A DNA stretch of 64,000 bases from Stappia sp. WLB 29 (GTDB lineage: Bacteria > Pseudomonadota > Alphaproteobacteria > Rhizobiales > Stappiaceae), in assembly GCF_023507705.1 (NCBI RefSeq), contig NZ_JALBGD010000002.1, forward strand, positions 434,001 through 498,000, written 5' to 3'. Numbering within the stretch: position 1 is the stretch's first letter; each line of letters begins with the position of its first letter. The notes under the pieces are model-generated. The model did not search any database, was not told the origin of the DNA, and saw only the letters and a program-made list of their open reading frames with translations. Below are positions 1 to 8,200 of the stretch, piece by piece. Both the position numbers and the translations under genes were made by a program.

Positions 1-17
1 AGGAATGCAGGACCGAC

Positions 18-239
18 ATGACCTTTGGCAACGACGATAAAGCCGGCAAGACGACACGCCGGCCCCACCAGCCCAGTCCGCTGGGCGGGCGCTATTTCGC
101 CGACCTTTTGAAAAACGTCGAAAACGAGCCCGTGCCGGACCGGCTTCTCGATCTTGCGCATCAGCTGGAGCAAGCGCTGGCTGAGCGGCACGGCAAGCGC
201 GGCGGCAAACCGGAAAACGGCGACCCCGACAAGGGGTGA
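18..239 (+). CDS. NepR-like anti-sigma factor (orphan)
   Basis: Small 73-residue protein. Residues 27-55 (FADLLKNVENEPVPDRLLDL followed by a Gln/Glu-rich helix) match the NepR core, in which an amphipathic helix is followed by the (E/Q)P(V/L)PDRxLDLL motif. NepR proteins hold EcfG-type sigma factors inactive until phosphorylated PhyR pulls them off. N- and C-terminal tails are hydrophilic and disordered-looking, as in the family. No sigma factor gene follows it; the next gene is ctaG, 122 bp downstream behind an EcfG-type promoter. Only 17 bp of upstream sequence is available, so its operon is unknown. It is the most divergent of the three NepR-like proteins here. Confidence 0.6.
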   Translation: MTFGNDDKAGKTTRRPHQPSPLGGRYFADLLKNVENEPVPDRLLDLAHQLEQALAERHGKRGGKPENGDPDKG

Positions 240-308
240 CGACGTAGCAAGACGGGTACCGGAACGGGCTCGCAGGCCCGTTTCCTCGCTGTGCCCGTCG
301 CAGGTTCG

Positions 309-333
309 GGAACAATCCGGCCGGAACGGCGTT
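309..333 (+). promoter_or_regulatory. EcfG-type (GSR) promoter for ctaG
   Basis: GGAAC at 309-313, 16-bp spacer, CGTT at 330-333 (followed by T). This is a full match to the alphaproteobacterial GSR promoter GGAAC-N16/17-CGTT. It lies 28 bp upstream of the ctaG start codon. Confidence 0.75.
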
Positions 334-361
334 TCGGTTTCGACCGCGAGGGGGAACCGAT

Positions 362-1090
362 ATGCCAGACGTCTATTGCGGACCGGCGCCAGCGCCGCAG
401 ACCCTGCTCTTTGCCTGGAACTTCGACTTGGTCGCCATCGCGCTCTGCGCGGCGATCCTCGGGGCCCATGCCGCTTCCGGCCGGCGGGACGGCCGGTCGC
501 TGGCCTTCGCCGGCACCGGCGTGCTGGCGCTGCTGTTTCTCTCCCCGCTCTGCGCCCTCACCGTTTCGCTGTTTTCCGCCCGTGTCGCCCATCATGCGCT
601 GCTGATCGGCGTTGCCGCGCCGTTGCTGGCGCTGGCCTTTCGCAGCGTCCGTCTTCTCGCGCCCGCCTTGCCGCTCGGCGTGCTGACCGTGCTCAACGCG
701 CTGCTGCTGTGGTTCTGGCACGTGCCGCAGGTCTATGACGTCGCCATCGTCGGCGCATTGCCCTACTGGACCATGCAGCTCAGCCTGCTTTTCGCCGCCT
801 TCGCCCTGTGGCGCGGGGTGCTCGCGCCGACCGCACATCCCGGATCCGCGCTGTTCGCCCTGCTTGCGACCATGGTGCAGATGGGCATGCTCGGCGCGCT
901 GCTCACCTTCGCTCGCACGCCGCTCTATGCGGCGCATTCGCTCACCACGCAGCCTTTCGGCCTCTCGCCGCTGGCGGACCAGCAGCTCGCGGGCCTGATC
1001 ATGTGGGTTCCCGCCTCGCTGCCCTATCTGGTGGCCGCGCTCCTGCTGCTCTCGGCGCAGCTGGCGCCCGCCTCGCGGCGCGTGCGCTGA
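362..1090 (+). CDS. ctaG: CtaG-type cytochrome c oxidase assembly membrane protein
   Basis: 242-residue polytopic membrane protein of the caa3-type CtaG family (Bacillus CtaG-like, unrelated to the Cox11-type CtaG). About six to seven hydrophobic helices are visible. Family-typical features are a WFWHVPQVYD motif near residue 120 and His residues in helices that may bind copper. It is expected to help build the oxidase encoded just downstream. It starts at ATG behind a G-rich ribosome site and a perfect GSR promoter. Its stop overlaps the start of the CopD-like gene (TGATG), so the two are translationally coupled. Its control by the stress sigma factor is inferred from the promoter. Confidence 0.85.
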   Translation: MPDVYCGPAPAPQTLLFAWNFDLVAIALCAAILGAHAASGRRDGRSLAFAGTGVLALLFLSPLCALTVSLFSARVAHHALLIGVAAPLLALAFRSVRLLAPALPLGVLTVLNALLLWFWHVPQVYDVAIVGALPYWTMQLSLLFAAFALWRGVLAPTAHPGSALFALLATMVQMGMLGALLTFARTPLYAAHSLTTQPFGLSPLADQQLAGLIMWVPASLPYLVAALLLLSAQLAPASRRVR

Positions 1091-1584
1091 TGTTGTGGGT
1101 CAAGGCGCTGCACATCGCCGCCATCGCCGTCTGGGTCGCCGGGCTGGTCTGCCTGCCGGGGCTCTATCTGCGCCGCGCTCATGTCCGTGACGAGACCGCC
1201 TTCAACACGCTGCACGTCACCGTGCGGTTCCTCTATGTGGCGATCGTCTCGCCGGCGGCCTTCGTCGCCGTCGGCAGCGGCACCGCGCTGGTGTTCCTGC
1301 GGCAGACCTTCGATGCGTGGTTCCAGCTCAAGCTCGCCTTCGTCGCGGTCCTGGTCGCGCTGCACGTCCTTGCCGGGACCGTCATCATCGGGCTGTTCCG
1401 GCGGGGCAGTGCCTATCCGCTCTGGCGAGGGATGATCGCCACGACGGCCGTCTCGGTCACGGCTGCCGCGATCCTCGTCGTGGTGCTCGCCAAGCCGGAC
1501 TTTGCGGACCTGCTGCCGCCGATCCTGTCCGAGCCCGGCGGGCTCCGGCGTCTTGCCGGCGCGCTCAGTCCTTTTCGGAGATGA
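1090..1584 (+). CDS. CopD/HemJ-like membrane protein
   Basis: 164 residues with four hydrophobic helices. The N-terminal WVKALHIAAIAVWVAGLVCL, with a conserved His in helix 1, and the later H-x6-F pattern resemble CopD-domain and HemJ-like proteins (haem- or copper-related membrane proteins). The start ATG overlaps the ctaG stop; the longer in-frame extension upstream lies inside ctaG and is rejected. Together with ctaG it probably serves metal or haem delivery to the oxidase. Its last 20 bp overlap the end of the convergent DUF2231 gene. The exact ligand is unknown. Confidence 0.7.
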   Translation: MLWVKALHIAAIAVWVAGLVCLPGLYLRRAHVRDETAFNTLHVTVRFLYVAIVSPAAFVAVGSGTALVFLRQTFDAWFQLKLAFVAVLVALHVLAGTVIIGLFRRGSAYPLWRGMIATTAVSVTAAAILVVVLAKPDFADLLPPILSEPGGLRRLAGALSPFRR

Positions 1585-2065
1585 TGAGGCCGATGCCGTG
1601 ATCGAACACGAGTTTGCCGCCATGCCAGCCCGCCAGCCCGGTGAAGACGCTGGCCAGCACCGACAGCATCAGGCCTTGCGGCAGCACCGCGTCGGGGTCG
1701 GTCAGCCGCAGGCCCCAATTGGTGCCGGCGGTTGCGATCAGCATCATCGCGGCCACGGCATGGGTCCAGCTCGCCACGCGGATGCGGATGCCGGACACCA
1801 GCAGCAGCTCGGCGGTTCCGACAAGTCCTGCCCCCACGCCGGCGAAGAAGGCGATGCCCGCCGACCACAGGCCGGCACGCAGCCAGAACGGATCGCCCGA
1901 CCACCAGTAGAACACGTCGCAGCCCAGCGTCGCGACGACCAGGGCGATGGGAAAATGCACGCTCATGGCATGCAGCGGGTGCCCCGCAACGGCAACGGTG
2001 GAGGCGACGGGCTCGTCGGCCACCGCCTCGATGACCGGGCTGTCCGTGTCGTCCATTTCGTTCAT
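1565..2065 (-). CDS. DUF2231 membrane protein
   Basis: 166 residues. After a polar N-terminus comes VAGHPLHAMSVHFPIALVVA, the DUF2231 signature (HPxH with a second His three residues on), then three more helices. DUF2231 proteins are uncharacterised but often sit beside cytochrome oxidase and c-type cytochrome genes, which suggests a redox or haem role. The start is ATG at 2065 with a strong AAGGAAGGGA site; a second ATG lies three codons in. It is divergent from the subunit II gene and convergent with the CopD-like gene, whose 3' end it overlaps by 20 bp. It is the only gene of the respiratory cluster on the minus strand. Confidence 0.8.
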   Translation of the reverse strand: MNEMDDTDSPVIEAVADEPVASTVAVAGHPLHAMSVHFPIALVVATLGCDVFYWWSGDPFWLRAGLWSAGIAFFAGVGAGLVGTAELLLVSGIRIRVASWTHAVAAMMLIATAGTNWGLRLTDPDAVLPQGLMLSVLASVFTGLAGWHGGKLVFDHGIGLIISEKD

Positions 2066-2107
2066 TGTATCCCTTCCTTTGTCAGGAAAAGCCGCGGCAC
2101 GAGGGTT

Positions 2108-2812
2108 TTGTTCCGCTTCGGCGCGATTCTGGCCGGCGGTCTCGTCCTGTCGGCCTGCGACGGACCGCTGTCGGCGCTGCAGCCGGAAGGGCCGGCGGCG
2201 CGCGGCATCGGCACGCTGTGGTGGATCATGCTGGTTGCCGGAACGGCGATTTTCCTCGCCGTCGCCGCGGTGCTGGTGCTGGCCTTCGTCCGACCCGCCT
2301 GGCTGCGCCGCTTCGGCGGGACACGGCTGATCCTGTGGGGCGGGCTCGTCGTTCCGCTCGTCGTCCTGGCCGGCCTGGTGACGGCGGCCTTCGCGCTGGG
2401 CGAGCGGGTTCTGGTGGTGCGCCAGGACGAGGCCCTGCGAATCGAGGCCATGGCGCGCCGGTGGTCCTGGCACTTCCGCTATCCGGGCGGCCATGAGACG
2501 GTCGACCTTCTCCACCTGCCGGCCGGGCGCGATGTCGACATCGTCCTGACCAGCGAGGACGTCATCCACGGTTTCTGGGTGCCGCGTCTCGGCGGCAAGC
2601 TCGACGCCATTCCGGGCCATACCAACATCATCCGCCTCAGGGCGGACCGGCCCGGCACCTATGGCGGGGTCTGCGCCGAATATTGCGGCATCGGTCATGC
2701 GCCGATGCGCTTTTCCGTCGAGGCGCACGAGCCGGAAGCCTTCGCACGGGCCGTCGGCCTGCCGCCGGATGAGGCAGGGGGCATGGCAGCTGACGGGGAG
2801 GGCGGACGATGA
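2108..2812 (+). CDS. coxB: Cytochrome c oxidase subunit II
   Basis: About 234 residues. A lipoprotein signal (LVLSAC, Cys about residue 17) is followed by two transmembrane helices and a periplasmic cupredoxin domain. The CuA site is complete: His in EDVIHGFWVP, then CAEYCGIGHAPM giving C-x3-C-x3-H-x2-M. There is no fused cytochrome c domain. The start is uncertain: TTG at 2108 fits the lipoprotein signal, but the GAGGG before it is only 2 bp away and no in-frame ATG or GTG lies close by. The stop overlaps the subunit I gene (ATGA). The product receives electrons from cytochrome c and passes them to haem a in subunit I. Confidence 0.88.
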   Translation: MFRFGAILAGGLVLSACDGPLSALQPEGPAARGIGTLWWIMLVAGTAIFLAVAAVLVLAFVRPAWLRRFGGTRLILWGGLVVPLVVLAGLVTAAFALGERVLVVRQDEALRIEAMARRWSWHFRYPGGHETVDLLHLPAGRDVDIVLTSEDVIHGFWVPRLGGKLDAIPGHTNIIRLRADRPGTYGGVCAEYCGIGHAPMRFSVEAHEPEAFARAVGLPPDEAGGMAADGEGGR

Positions 2813-5361
2813 ACCGGAACCTGCCGCCGCAGGGGGAAGAGACCCCCACACCGCCCCCCGCCGATCCGATCCGCCTGCACCGGGAGCTTGCCGCCCTGTG
2901 GGACACGCCGGCCGGCAGGCAGCAGCTCGGTGCCGTCAACCACTCCATCCTCGGCAAGCGGTTCATCCTCGCCGCCTTCTTCTTCTTCGGGGTCGGCGGA
3001 CTGCTCGCCATGCTGATCCGCGTGCAGCTCGCCACCTCCGGCACGGCTTTCGTCGGGCCGGAGATCTACGGCCAGCTCTTCACCATGCACGGCACGGTGA
3101 TGATGTTCCTGTTCGCGATCCCGATGTTCGAAGGGTTCGCGATCTACCTCTTGCCCAAGCTGCTGGGCGCGCGCGATCTCGCCTTCCCGCGCCTCACCGC
3201 CTACGGCTTCTGGTGCTACATCTTCGGCGCCACGATCCTGCTCTTCGCCATGATCGCCGGCGTTGCGCCCGACAGCGGCTGGTTCATGTACACGCCGCTG
3301 TCCTCCGCGACCTACTCGCCCGGCATCAATGCCGATGTCTGGCTGCTCGGCATCACCTTCGTGGAGATCTCGGCGCTGTCGGCGGCGGTCGAGATCACCG
3401 TCTCGGTGTTGAAGGTGCGTGCGCCGGGCATGAGCCTTGCCCGCATGCCGATCCTGGCGTGGTACCTGCTCATCACCGCCCTGATGATGCTGTTCGGCTT
3501 TCCGCCGCTGATCCTCGGCTCGATCCTGCTGGAGCTGGAGCGGGCCGCCGATCTGCCGTTCTTCGATCCGACGAGAGGCGGCGACTCGCTCCTGTGGCAG
3601 CACCTGTTCTGGCTGTTCGGCCATCCGGAGGTCTACATCATCTTCCTGCCGGCAGCCGGGGCGATCTCGATGATGATCCCGACCTTCGCCCGGCACGAGC
3701 TGGTCGGCTACCGCGCGGTCATCGTCGCGGTGATCGCCATGGCCTTCCTGTCCTTCGGCCTGTGGGTCCACCACATGTTCACCGTCGGCATTCCGCATCT
3801 GGCGCTGGCCTTCTTCTCCGCCGCCAGCGGGCTGGTGGCGATTCCCACCGCGGTGCAGATCTTCGCCTGGATCGCGACGCTGGCGGCGGGGCGGCCGCGC
3901 TTCGACGTGCCGATGCTCTATCTCGGTGGGTTCTTCTTCATCTTCGTCGTCGGCGGACTGACCGGCGTCATGCTGGCGATGGTGCCGTTCAACTGGCAGG
4001 CGCACGACACGCATTTCGTCGTCGCGCATCTGCACTACGTGCTGGTCGGCGGCTTCGTCTTCCCGATGATGGCCGCCGCCTATTACTGGCTGCCGCACTT
4101 CACCGGGCGGCTTGCCGAGCACCGGCTGTCGAAAACCGCGTTCTGGGCGATCTTCATCGGCTTCAACCTGACCTTCTTCCACATGCACCTGACGGGCCTG
4201 CGCGGCATGCCGCGCCGGGTCGATACCTATCCCGTCGAGGCGCGGCTCGACTGGCTCAACCTCCTGTCCTCCGTCGGCTCCTTCGTCATGACCATCGGCT
4301 TTGCCCTGTTCGTCGTCGACCTGGTGGTCCACATGCGCTTCGGGCGCAGGTTCCGGCGCAATCCCTGGGCCGCGCGCACGCTGGAATGGGCGATGCCGAC
4401 GCCCCCGACCTCTTATGCCTTCGCCTCGCTGCCGCATATCGAGGAGCGGGGCGACCGGCTCTCGCCCGCACGGGAGGGCGCACGGCTCGCCGGCGGGCGC
4501 GGCTATCTCGGCTTCACCCGCAACGGCTGGATGGAGACGCTCGGCGTCGACATGGTCGGCGGTCGGCCGGACCAGCTGATCGTGCTGCCGCGCCAGACCT
4601 TCCTGCCGCTGTGGAGCGGGCTCCTCACCGCCGCCATGGTCCTGTGCCTGCTCGCCAAGGTCTATTGGCTGGCGCTCGCGGCCTTCCTTGCCGTCGTCGT
4701 TTCGCTGCTGGCCTGGACCGGCGCCACCGGCGCGCGGCAGGACGTGGGAGCGCTTCCCATCGGCAACGGTGCCTCCGCCCGCCCGCATTGGGAGACCGAG
4801 GGGCCTCCCTCCTGGTGGGCGATGGTGCTCACCTGTGCCGCCGAGGCGACGCTGTTCTCCTCGCTGCTGTTCGGCGGGCTGTTCCTGTGGCTCGTCGCGC
4901 CGCAATGGCCGCCGGCCCGCCCGGCAATGCCCGATCCCTTGCTTGCCGCCGCTTGCGCCGTCCTCCTGGTGCTGGCCGCACTGTCCGGGCGGGGCGGTCT
5001 TGCCTCGCTGCTCCGCGAGCGCTCTCCCGCCTTGGGCCTTGTCCTTTGCGCGCTCGCCCATGGCGGGGCGGCGCTTTTGTTCGCGCTGATGGCGGCGCGC
5101 GTGCCAACGCCGACAGCGCATGCGCACAACGCGACGGCGCTGGTGCTGCTGGCCCTTTGCGGTCTCAGGGCCGGCTTCGGCGCGGTCCTTGCCGGCTATG
5201 GGCTTTGGCGCTTGCGGGCCGGTTTCCTATCGGCGGCGCGCAGCCTCGACCTTCGCATCGGCCGGGTCTGGCACGACTATGCCGCCGCCACCGGCCTCAT
5301 CGGCCTGGGTGCCGCTTTCGCCTTCGCCTGGCTGGCGACATCTGGGGGGGCGGGCTCGTGA
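2809..5361 (+). CDS. coxA: Cytochrome c oxidase subunit I-III fusion
   Basis: 850 residues. Residues about 45-570 are subunit I with twelve helices, and about 600-850 form a subunit III-like domain, as in caa3-type fused oxidases. Visible ligands are His94 (haem a), His272 in GHPEVY with Glu274 and the cross-linking Tyr276, His321-His322 (CuB), and His407 and His409 (haems a3 and a). The D-channel Asp123 (ARDLAFPR) is kept, but the usual NN pair after it is replaced by TA. The K-channel Lys (normally PTGxKxF) is Gln350 in IPTAVQIF. The start ATG overlaps the subunit II stop. It reduces oxygen to water in the inner membrane. Confidence 0.9.
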   Translation: MNRNLPPQGEETPTPPPADPIRLHRELAALWDTPAGRQQLGAVNHSILGKRFILAAFFFFGVGGLLAMLIRVQLATSGTAFVGPEIYGQLFTMHGTVMMFLFAIPMFEGFAIYLLPKLLGARDLAFPRLTAYGFWCYIFGATILLFAMIAGVAPDSGWFMYTPLSSATYSPGINADVWLLGITFVEISALSAAVEITVSVLKVRAPGMSLARMPILAWYLLITALMMLFGFPPLILGSILLELERAADLPFFDPTRGGDSLLWQHLFWLFGHPEVYIIFLPAAGAISMMIPTFARHELVGYRAVIVAVIAMAFLSFGLWVHHMFTVGIPHLALAFFSAASGLVAIPTAVQIFAWIATLAAGRPRFDVPMLYLGGFFFIFVVGGLTGVMLAMVPFNWQAHDTHFVVAHLHYVLVGGFVFPMMAAAYYWLPHFTGRLAEHRLSKTAFWAIFIGFNLTFFHMHLTGLRGMPRRVDTYPVEARLDWLNLLSSVGSFVMTIGFALFVVDLVVHMRFGRRFRRNPWAARTLEWAMPTPPTSYAFASLPHIEERGDRLSPAREGARLAGGRGYLGFTRNGWMETLGVDMVGGRPDQLIVLPRQTFLPLWSGLLTAAMVLCLLAKVYWLALAAFLAVVVSLLAWTGATGARQDVGALPIGNGASARPHWETEGPPSWWAMVLTCAAEATLFSSLLFGGLFLWLVAPQWPPARPAMPDPLLAAACAVLLVLAALSGRGGLASLLRERSPALGLVLCALAHGGAALLFALMAARVPTPTAHAHNATALVLLALCGLRAGFGAVLAGYGLWRLRAGFLSAARSLDLRIGRVWHDYAAATGLIGLGAAFAFAWLATSGGAGS

Positions 5362-5687
5362 GGCCGCGCAGCCTCCTGCTTCTCGGGGCCGGCTTCACGG
5401 TCTGGGCGGTGGCCTTCGTCGCGCTCTACGCCATGCTGTCGGTCGGCTGTCGCTTCGGCTGGCACGAGGTGGCCCTCGACATGGCCGGCGGCCTGTCGCT
5501 GCAGCGTCTGCAACTGATTGCGATCTTCCTCGTGCACCTGGCGGCCGGGGCGGCGGTGGTCGTGGTGCTGCGGTTGTGGAAGGACCGGGGTTTTCTCTAT
5601 CCGCTTGCCTATTTCGCGGCGATCGCGGCGCTCGGCGCCAGCGTTTTTTCCTTTGCCGGCGTCTTCTTCCTGTCCACCTGCCAGTGA
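5358..5687 (+). CDS. Small membrane protein of the oxidase operon
   Basis: 109 residues with three hydrophobic helices (about 8-30, 52-72, 82-104). The GTG start overlaps the oxidase stop (GTGA), so it belongs to the operon. Similar unnamed proteins follow fused oxidase genes in other alphaproteobacteria; a subunit IV-like or assembly role is possible but unproven. Two Cys residues, one in LSVGCRFGW and one near the C-terminus (STCQ), are notable. Confidence 0.7.
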   Translation: MRPRSLLLLGAGFTVWAVAFVALYAMLSVGCRFGWHEVALDMAGGLSLQRLQLIAIFLVHLAAGAAVVVVLRLWKDRGFLYPLAYFAAIAALGASVFSFAGVFFLSTCQ

Positions 5688-5731
5688 GGCGACGGCCTTC
5701 GCAAAATAATGCGGCATCAGCGCGGATCTTC

Positions 5732-5756
5732 GGAACATAACCCGTCGCCGCGTGTT
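5732..5756 (+). promoter_or_regulatory. EcfG-type promoter
   Basis: GGAAC at 5732-5736, 16-bp spacer, TGTT at 5753-5756, ending 31 bp before the start codon at 5788. Confidence 0.65.
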
Positions 5757-5787
5757 GGCAGGGCTCCACGCAACAGGAGGACTGTCC

Positions 5788-6240
5788 ATGTCTTGCAAGT
5801 TTCTGATCGCCGCCTCGCTCTCGCTGGGTCTTGCCACCGGCGCCGTGGCCCAGACCGCGCCCCAGACCGGCACGGATCCGGCAGCGGCCGGCACCAGCAC
5901 CAGCACCGGCACCAGCACCGGTTCCGGCCTTCCGATGGGCTGGGACGGCGCCATCGGCGATGCCTTCTTCAGCGACACCGAGGCCGGCACGCTGCGCTCG
6001 GAAGGCGAGGTGCGGGCGAACTGGGATACGCTTAGCAGCGAGCAGCAGGCTCAGGTGCGTTCCCACTGCGCCAGCGTCGACACCGCCAGCAACGTCAGCA
6101 CGACGCCGGGTGCGGGCAGCGACGTGACCGGCTCGACCGGGTCCGCCGGTGGCCAGCCGCCCGCGGGCACGGCGCTGCCGACCGCGAAGTCGGACCACAC
6201 CGCGTCCATCCAGCAGGCTTGCGGCTGGATCAAGGAGTAA
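5788..6240 (+). CDS. Secreted hypothetical protein
   Basis: 150 residues. A signal peptide (cleavage after GAVAQ, about residue 22) is followed by a Thr/Ser/Gly low-complexity stretch (residues 30-47) and a small domain with WDGAIGDAFF, WDTLSSEQQAQVRSHC and a late Cys in QQACGWIKE; the two Cys could pair. It starts at the ATG with AGGAGG 7 bp upstream; a longer in-frame start at 5752 lacks such a site. An EcfG-type promoter precedes it, which marks it as a likely stress-induced periplasmic or extracellular protein. Function unknown. Confidence 0.7.
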   Translation: MSCKFLIAASLSLGLATGAVAQTAPQTGTDPAAAGTSTSTGTSTGSGLPMGWDGAIGDAFFSDTEAGTLRSEGEVRANWDTLSSEQQAQVRSHCASVDTASNVSTTPGAGSDVTGSTGSAGGQPPAGTALPTAKSDHTASIQQACGWIKE

Positions 6241-6267
6241 CCGCTGTTGATCGGCGGTTGCCGGATC

Positions 6268-6299
6268 GAGGGAGGCGGCCTGCGCGGCCTGCCTCCCTC
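6268..6299 (+). terminator. Hairpin, probable terminator
   Basis: GAGGGAGGC at 6268-6276 pairs with GCCTCCCTC at 6291-6299; the loop itself holds GGCC...GGCC. It follows the secreted protein gene. There is no T-run, so intrinsic termination would be weak. Confidence 0.45.
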
Positions 6300-6328
6300 C
6301 GGCCCCGCGCATGCTTGGGGACACTGCG

Positions 6329-7447
6329 ATGACGTCCAGCACCGAAGATCGCGGATCTTCAGATGAGGGTCTGCTCGTGACATGGGGGTGCGAGGACGTG
6401 CCGACCCATCAGGCGCAGACCCATATGGCCCTTGCCCGGCATGCCGCCGTGCTCCTGCGCCGCCGCTACGGCGGCCGCCTGGAAGATGTCGGCGACGCCG
6501 AGGCCTGCTATTGCATTCCCCGTAGCACGCTCCTTGCCGACGACGGCTCGGCGGTGTTCGGCCCCGCCGGGCCCGATCCTGCGCGCTTCTTCGGCGGGTG
6601 GGTGCCGGCCGGGCTCCTGGCGACCAAGGCCATCGTCCATCCGCTGGCGCCCGGCGAAACGCCGCCGGAGGGCTGGCCCGCCGCCTTTGCTGCAGCTGCC
6701 TGCGACGTGGTTCTGGTCGGGGCGAGCGCCTTCACCACAGAGGGGGCGGCGCAGGCGGGCCGCCGGCTGCTCGAGCGCGGTCCGGTGCGGGTCAAGGCGG
6801 TCGGCGCCAGCGGCGGCCTCGGCCAGTTCGTGGCACGCTCGCCGGGCGAGCTCGACCGGGTGCTGGCGCGGGTCGAGGAGATCGGCCTGCTCGCGCAAGG
6901 GCTGGTGCTGGAAGAGCATCTGGAGAATGTGAAGACCTACAGCGTCGGCGAGGTGATGCTCGGCGACCTGCATGCGGCCTATGTCGGCACGCAGGAGCTC
7001 ACCCTCAGCAACACCGGCGATCAGGTCTATGGCGGCTCGCGCCTGTTCGTCGCCCGCGGCGGCTATGCCGACCTGCTGAAGCTGGTGCCGCCGGACGTGG
7101 CGAAACTCTGCGCCATGGCCATGCGCTTCGACCGGCTGGCCGAGCGCGAGCTCGGCCTCGTCGCCTCGCGGCGCAACTACGACATCATCGTCGGCACCGA
7201 CCAGTCCGGCGAGCAGCGCTGCGCGGTGCTGGAACAGTCCTGGCGGGTCGGCGGGGCGAGCCCGGCCGAGCTTGCCGCGCTGGAGGTGCTGGACCGCGAT
7301 CCGGCGCGCCGCCACGTTATCGCAGCTTCCGTGGAACGATACGGCGCCACGGCCGTTCCCCCTGAGAACGCCAGGCTCTATTTCCACGGCACCGATGCCG
7401 AGGTCGGGCCGGTCCTGAAATACGCTTTCGTACAGGACGCACCTTGA
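6329..7447 (+). CDS. DUF3182 ATP-grasp-like protein
   Basis: About 372 residues. Middle and C-terminal parts look like an ATP-grasp fold: GGWVPAGLLATKAIVHPL, then a glycine-rich VKAVGASGGLGQFVA loop, LVLEEHLENVKTYSVGEV and YDIIVGTDQSGEQRCAVLEQ. It matches DUF3182 proteins, which are sometimes mislabelled biotin carboxylase. Substrate and product are unknown. The ATG at 6329 is chosen because GGGGA lies about 9 bp upstream; an in-frame ATG at 6311 is the alternative. Its stop overlaps the following hydrolase gene (TTGA), so the pair is probably one functional unit. Confidence 0.7.
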   Translation: MTSSTEDRGSSDEGLLVTWGCEDVPTHQAQTHMALARHAAVLLRRRYGGRLEDVGDAEACYCIPRSTLLADDGSAVFGPAGPDPARFFGGWVPAGLLATKAIVHPLAPGETPPEGWPAAFAAAACDVVLVGASAFTTEGAAQAGRRLLERGPVRVKAVGASGGLGQFVARSPGELDRVLARVEEIGLLAQGLVLEEHLENVKTYSVGEVMLGDLHAAYVGTQELTLSNTGDQVYGGSRLFVARGGYADLLKLVPPDVAKLCAMAMRFDRLAERELGLVASRRNYDIIVGTDQSGEQRCAVLEQSWRVGGASPAELAALEVLDRDPARRHVIAASVERYGATAVPPENARLYFHGTDAEVGPVLKYAFVQDAP

Positions 7448-8172
7448 GGAAGACCGACACACATATCGAGGTTGCGGGCGCCCGGCTTGCCGGCCAGATC
7501 TTCGAGCCGCAGACCGGCTGGCCGGGCGTCCTCTTCGTCCACGGCTGGGGCGGCAGCCAGAAGCGCGACGAAAAGCGCTCGCGCGCCATCTCGCGGCTCG
7601 GCTGCATCTGCCTCACCTTCGACATGCGCGGCCATGGCGCCATGGATTCGGACAAGACCAAGGTCAGCCGCGCGGACAATCTGGCCGACATCTGCGCCGC
7701 CTATGACGTGCTTGCCTCGCATCCGGCGGTCGACACCTCGTCCATCGCCGTCATCGCCAGCAGCTACGGCGCCTATCTGAGCACTTTTCTTGCGACCTCG
7801 CGGCGGGTCAGGTGGCTGGCGCTGCGCGTGCCGGCGCTCTACCGCGACGAGGACTGGGACACGCCAAAGGTCTCGCTCGACCGGCGCGAGCTGCAGAAAT
7901 ACCGCAGCCGGCAGGTGGCGCGCGATGCCAACCGGGCCCTGCGCCACTGCCAGGATTTTTCCGGCGACGTGCTGGTGGTGGAATCGGAGAACGACCATCT
8001 CGTTCCGCATCCCACCATCGCCAGCTATCTCGCCGCCTTCAGCAATGCCTGCTCGATCACCCACCGCATCATCAAGGGCGCGGACCACGGCCTGTCGGAC
8101 GCCGAAAGCCGGCGCTCCTACGACGAGCTGCTGCTGCGATGGGTACGGGAAATGGTGCTCAGCGCCCGCTGA
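7444..8172 (+). CDS. Alpha/beta hydrolase
   Basis: 242 residues, dienelactone-hydrolase-like alpha/beta fold. FVHGWGGS forms the oxyanion region, the nucleophile is Ser in AVIASSYGAYLS (a Gly-to-Ala variant of GxSxG), the acid is Asp in VESENDHLVP and the base is His in KGADHGLSD. It starts at TTG overlapping the DUF3182 stop. No signal peptide, so cytoplasmic. Esterase or thioesterase activity is likely; with an ATP-grasp partner it may act on a ligated product, which is speculation. Confidence 0.75.
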   Translation: MRKTDTHIEVAGARLAGQIFEPQTGWPGVLFVHGWGGSQKRDEKRSRAISRLGCICLTFDMRGHGAMDSDKTKVSRADNLADICAAYDVLASHPAVDTSSIAVIASSYGAYLSTFLATSRRVRWLALRVPALYRDEDWDTPKVSLDRRELQKYRSRQVARDANRALRHCQDFSGDVLVVESENDHLVPHPTIASYLAAFSNACSITHRIIKGADHGLSDAESRRSYDELLLRWVREMVLSAR

Positions 8173-8200
8173 GCATCCGCCGACCGCAAAGGAGCGCAAC

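Noticed and set aside
2695-5127. Long minus-strand open frame of about 810 codons antisense to the oxidase gene
   Set aside because: Composition is Arg/Gly/Glu/Gln-rich without domains; it is the usual antisense shadow of a high-GC gene whose plus-strand product has complete oxidase motifs.
5885-5930. ACCAGCACC-like short repeats
   Set aside because: Coding low-complexity Thr/Ser/Gly linker of a secreted protein.
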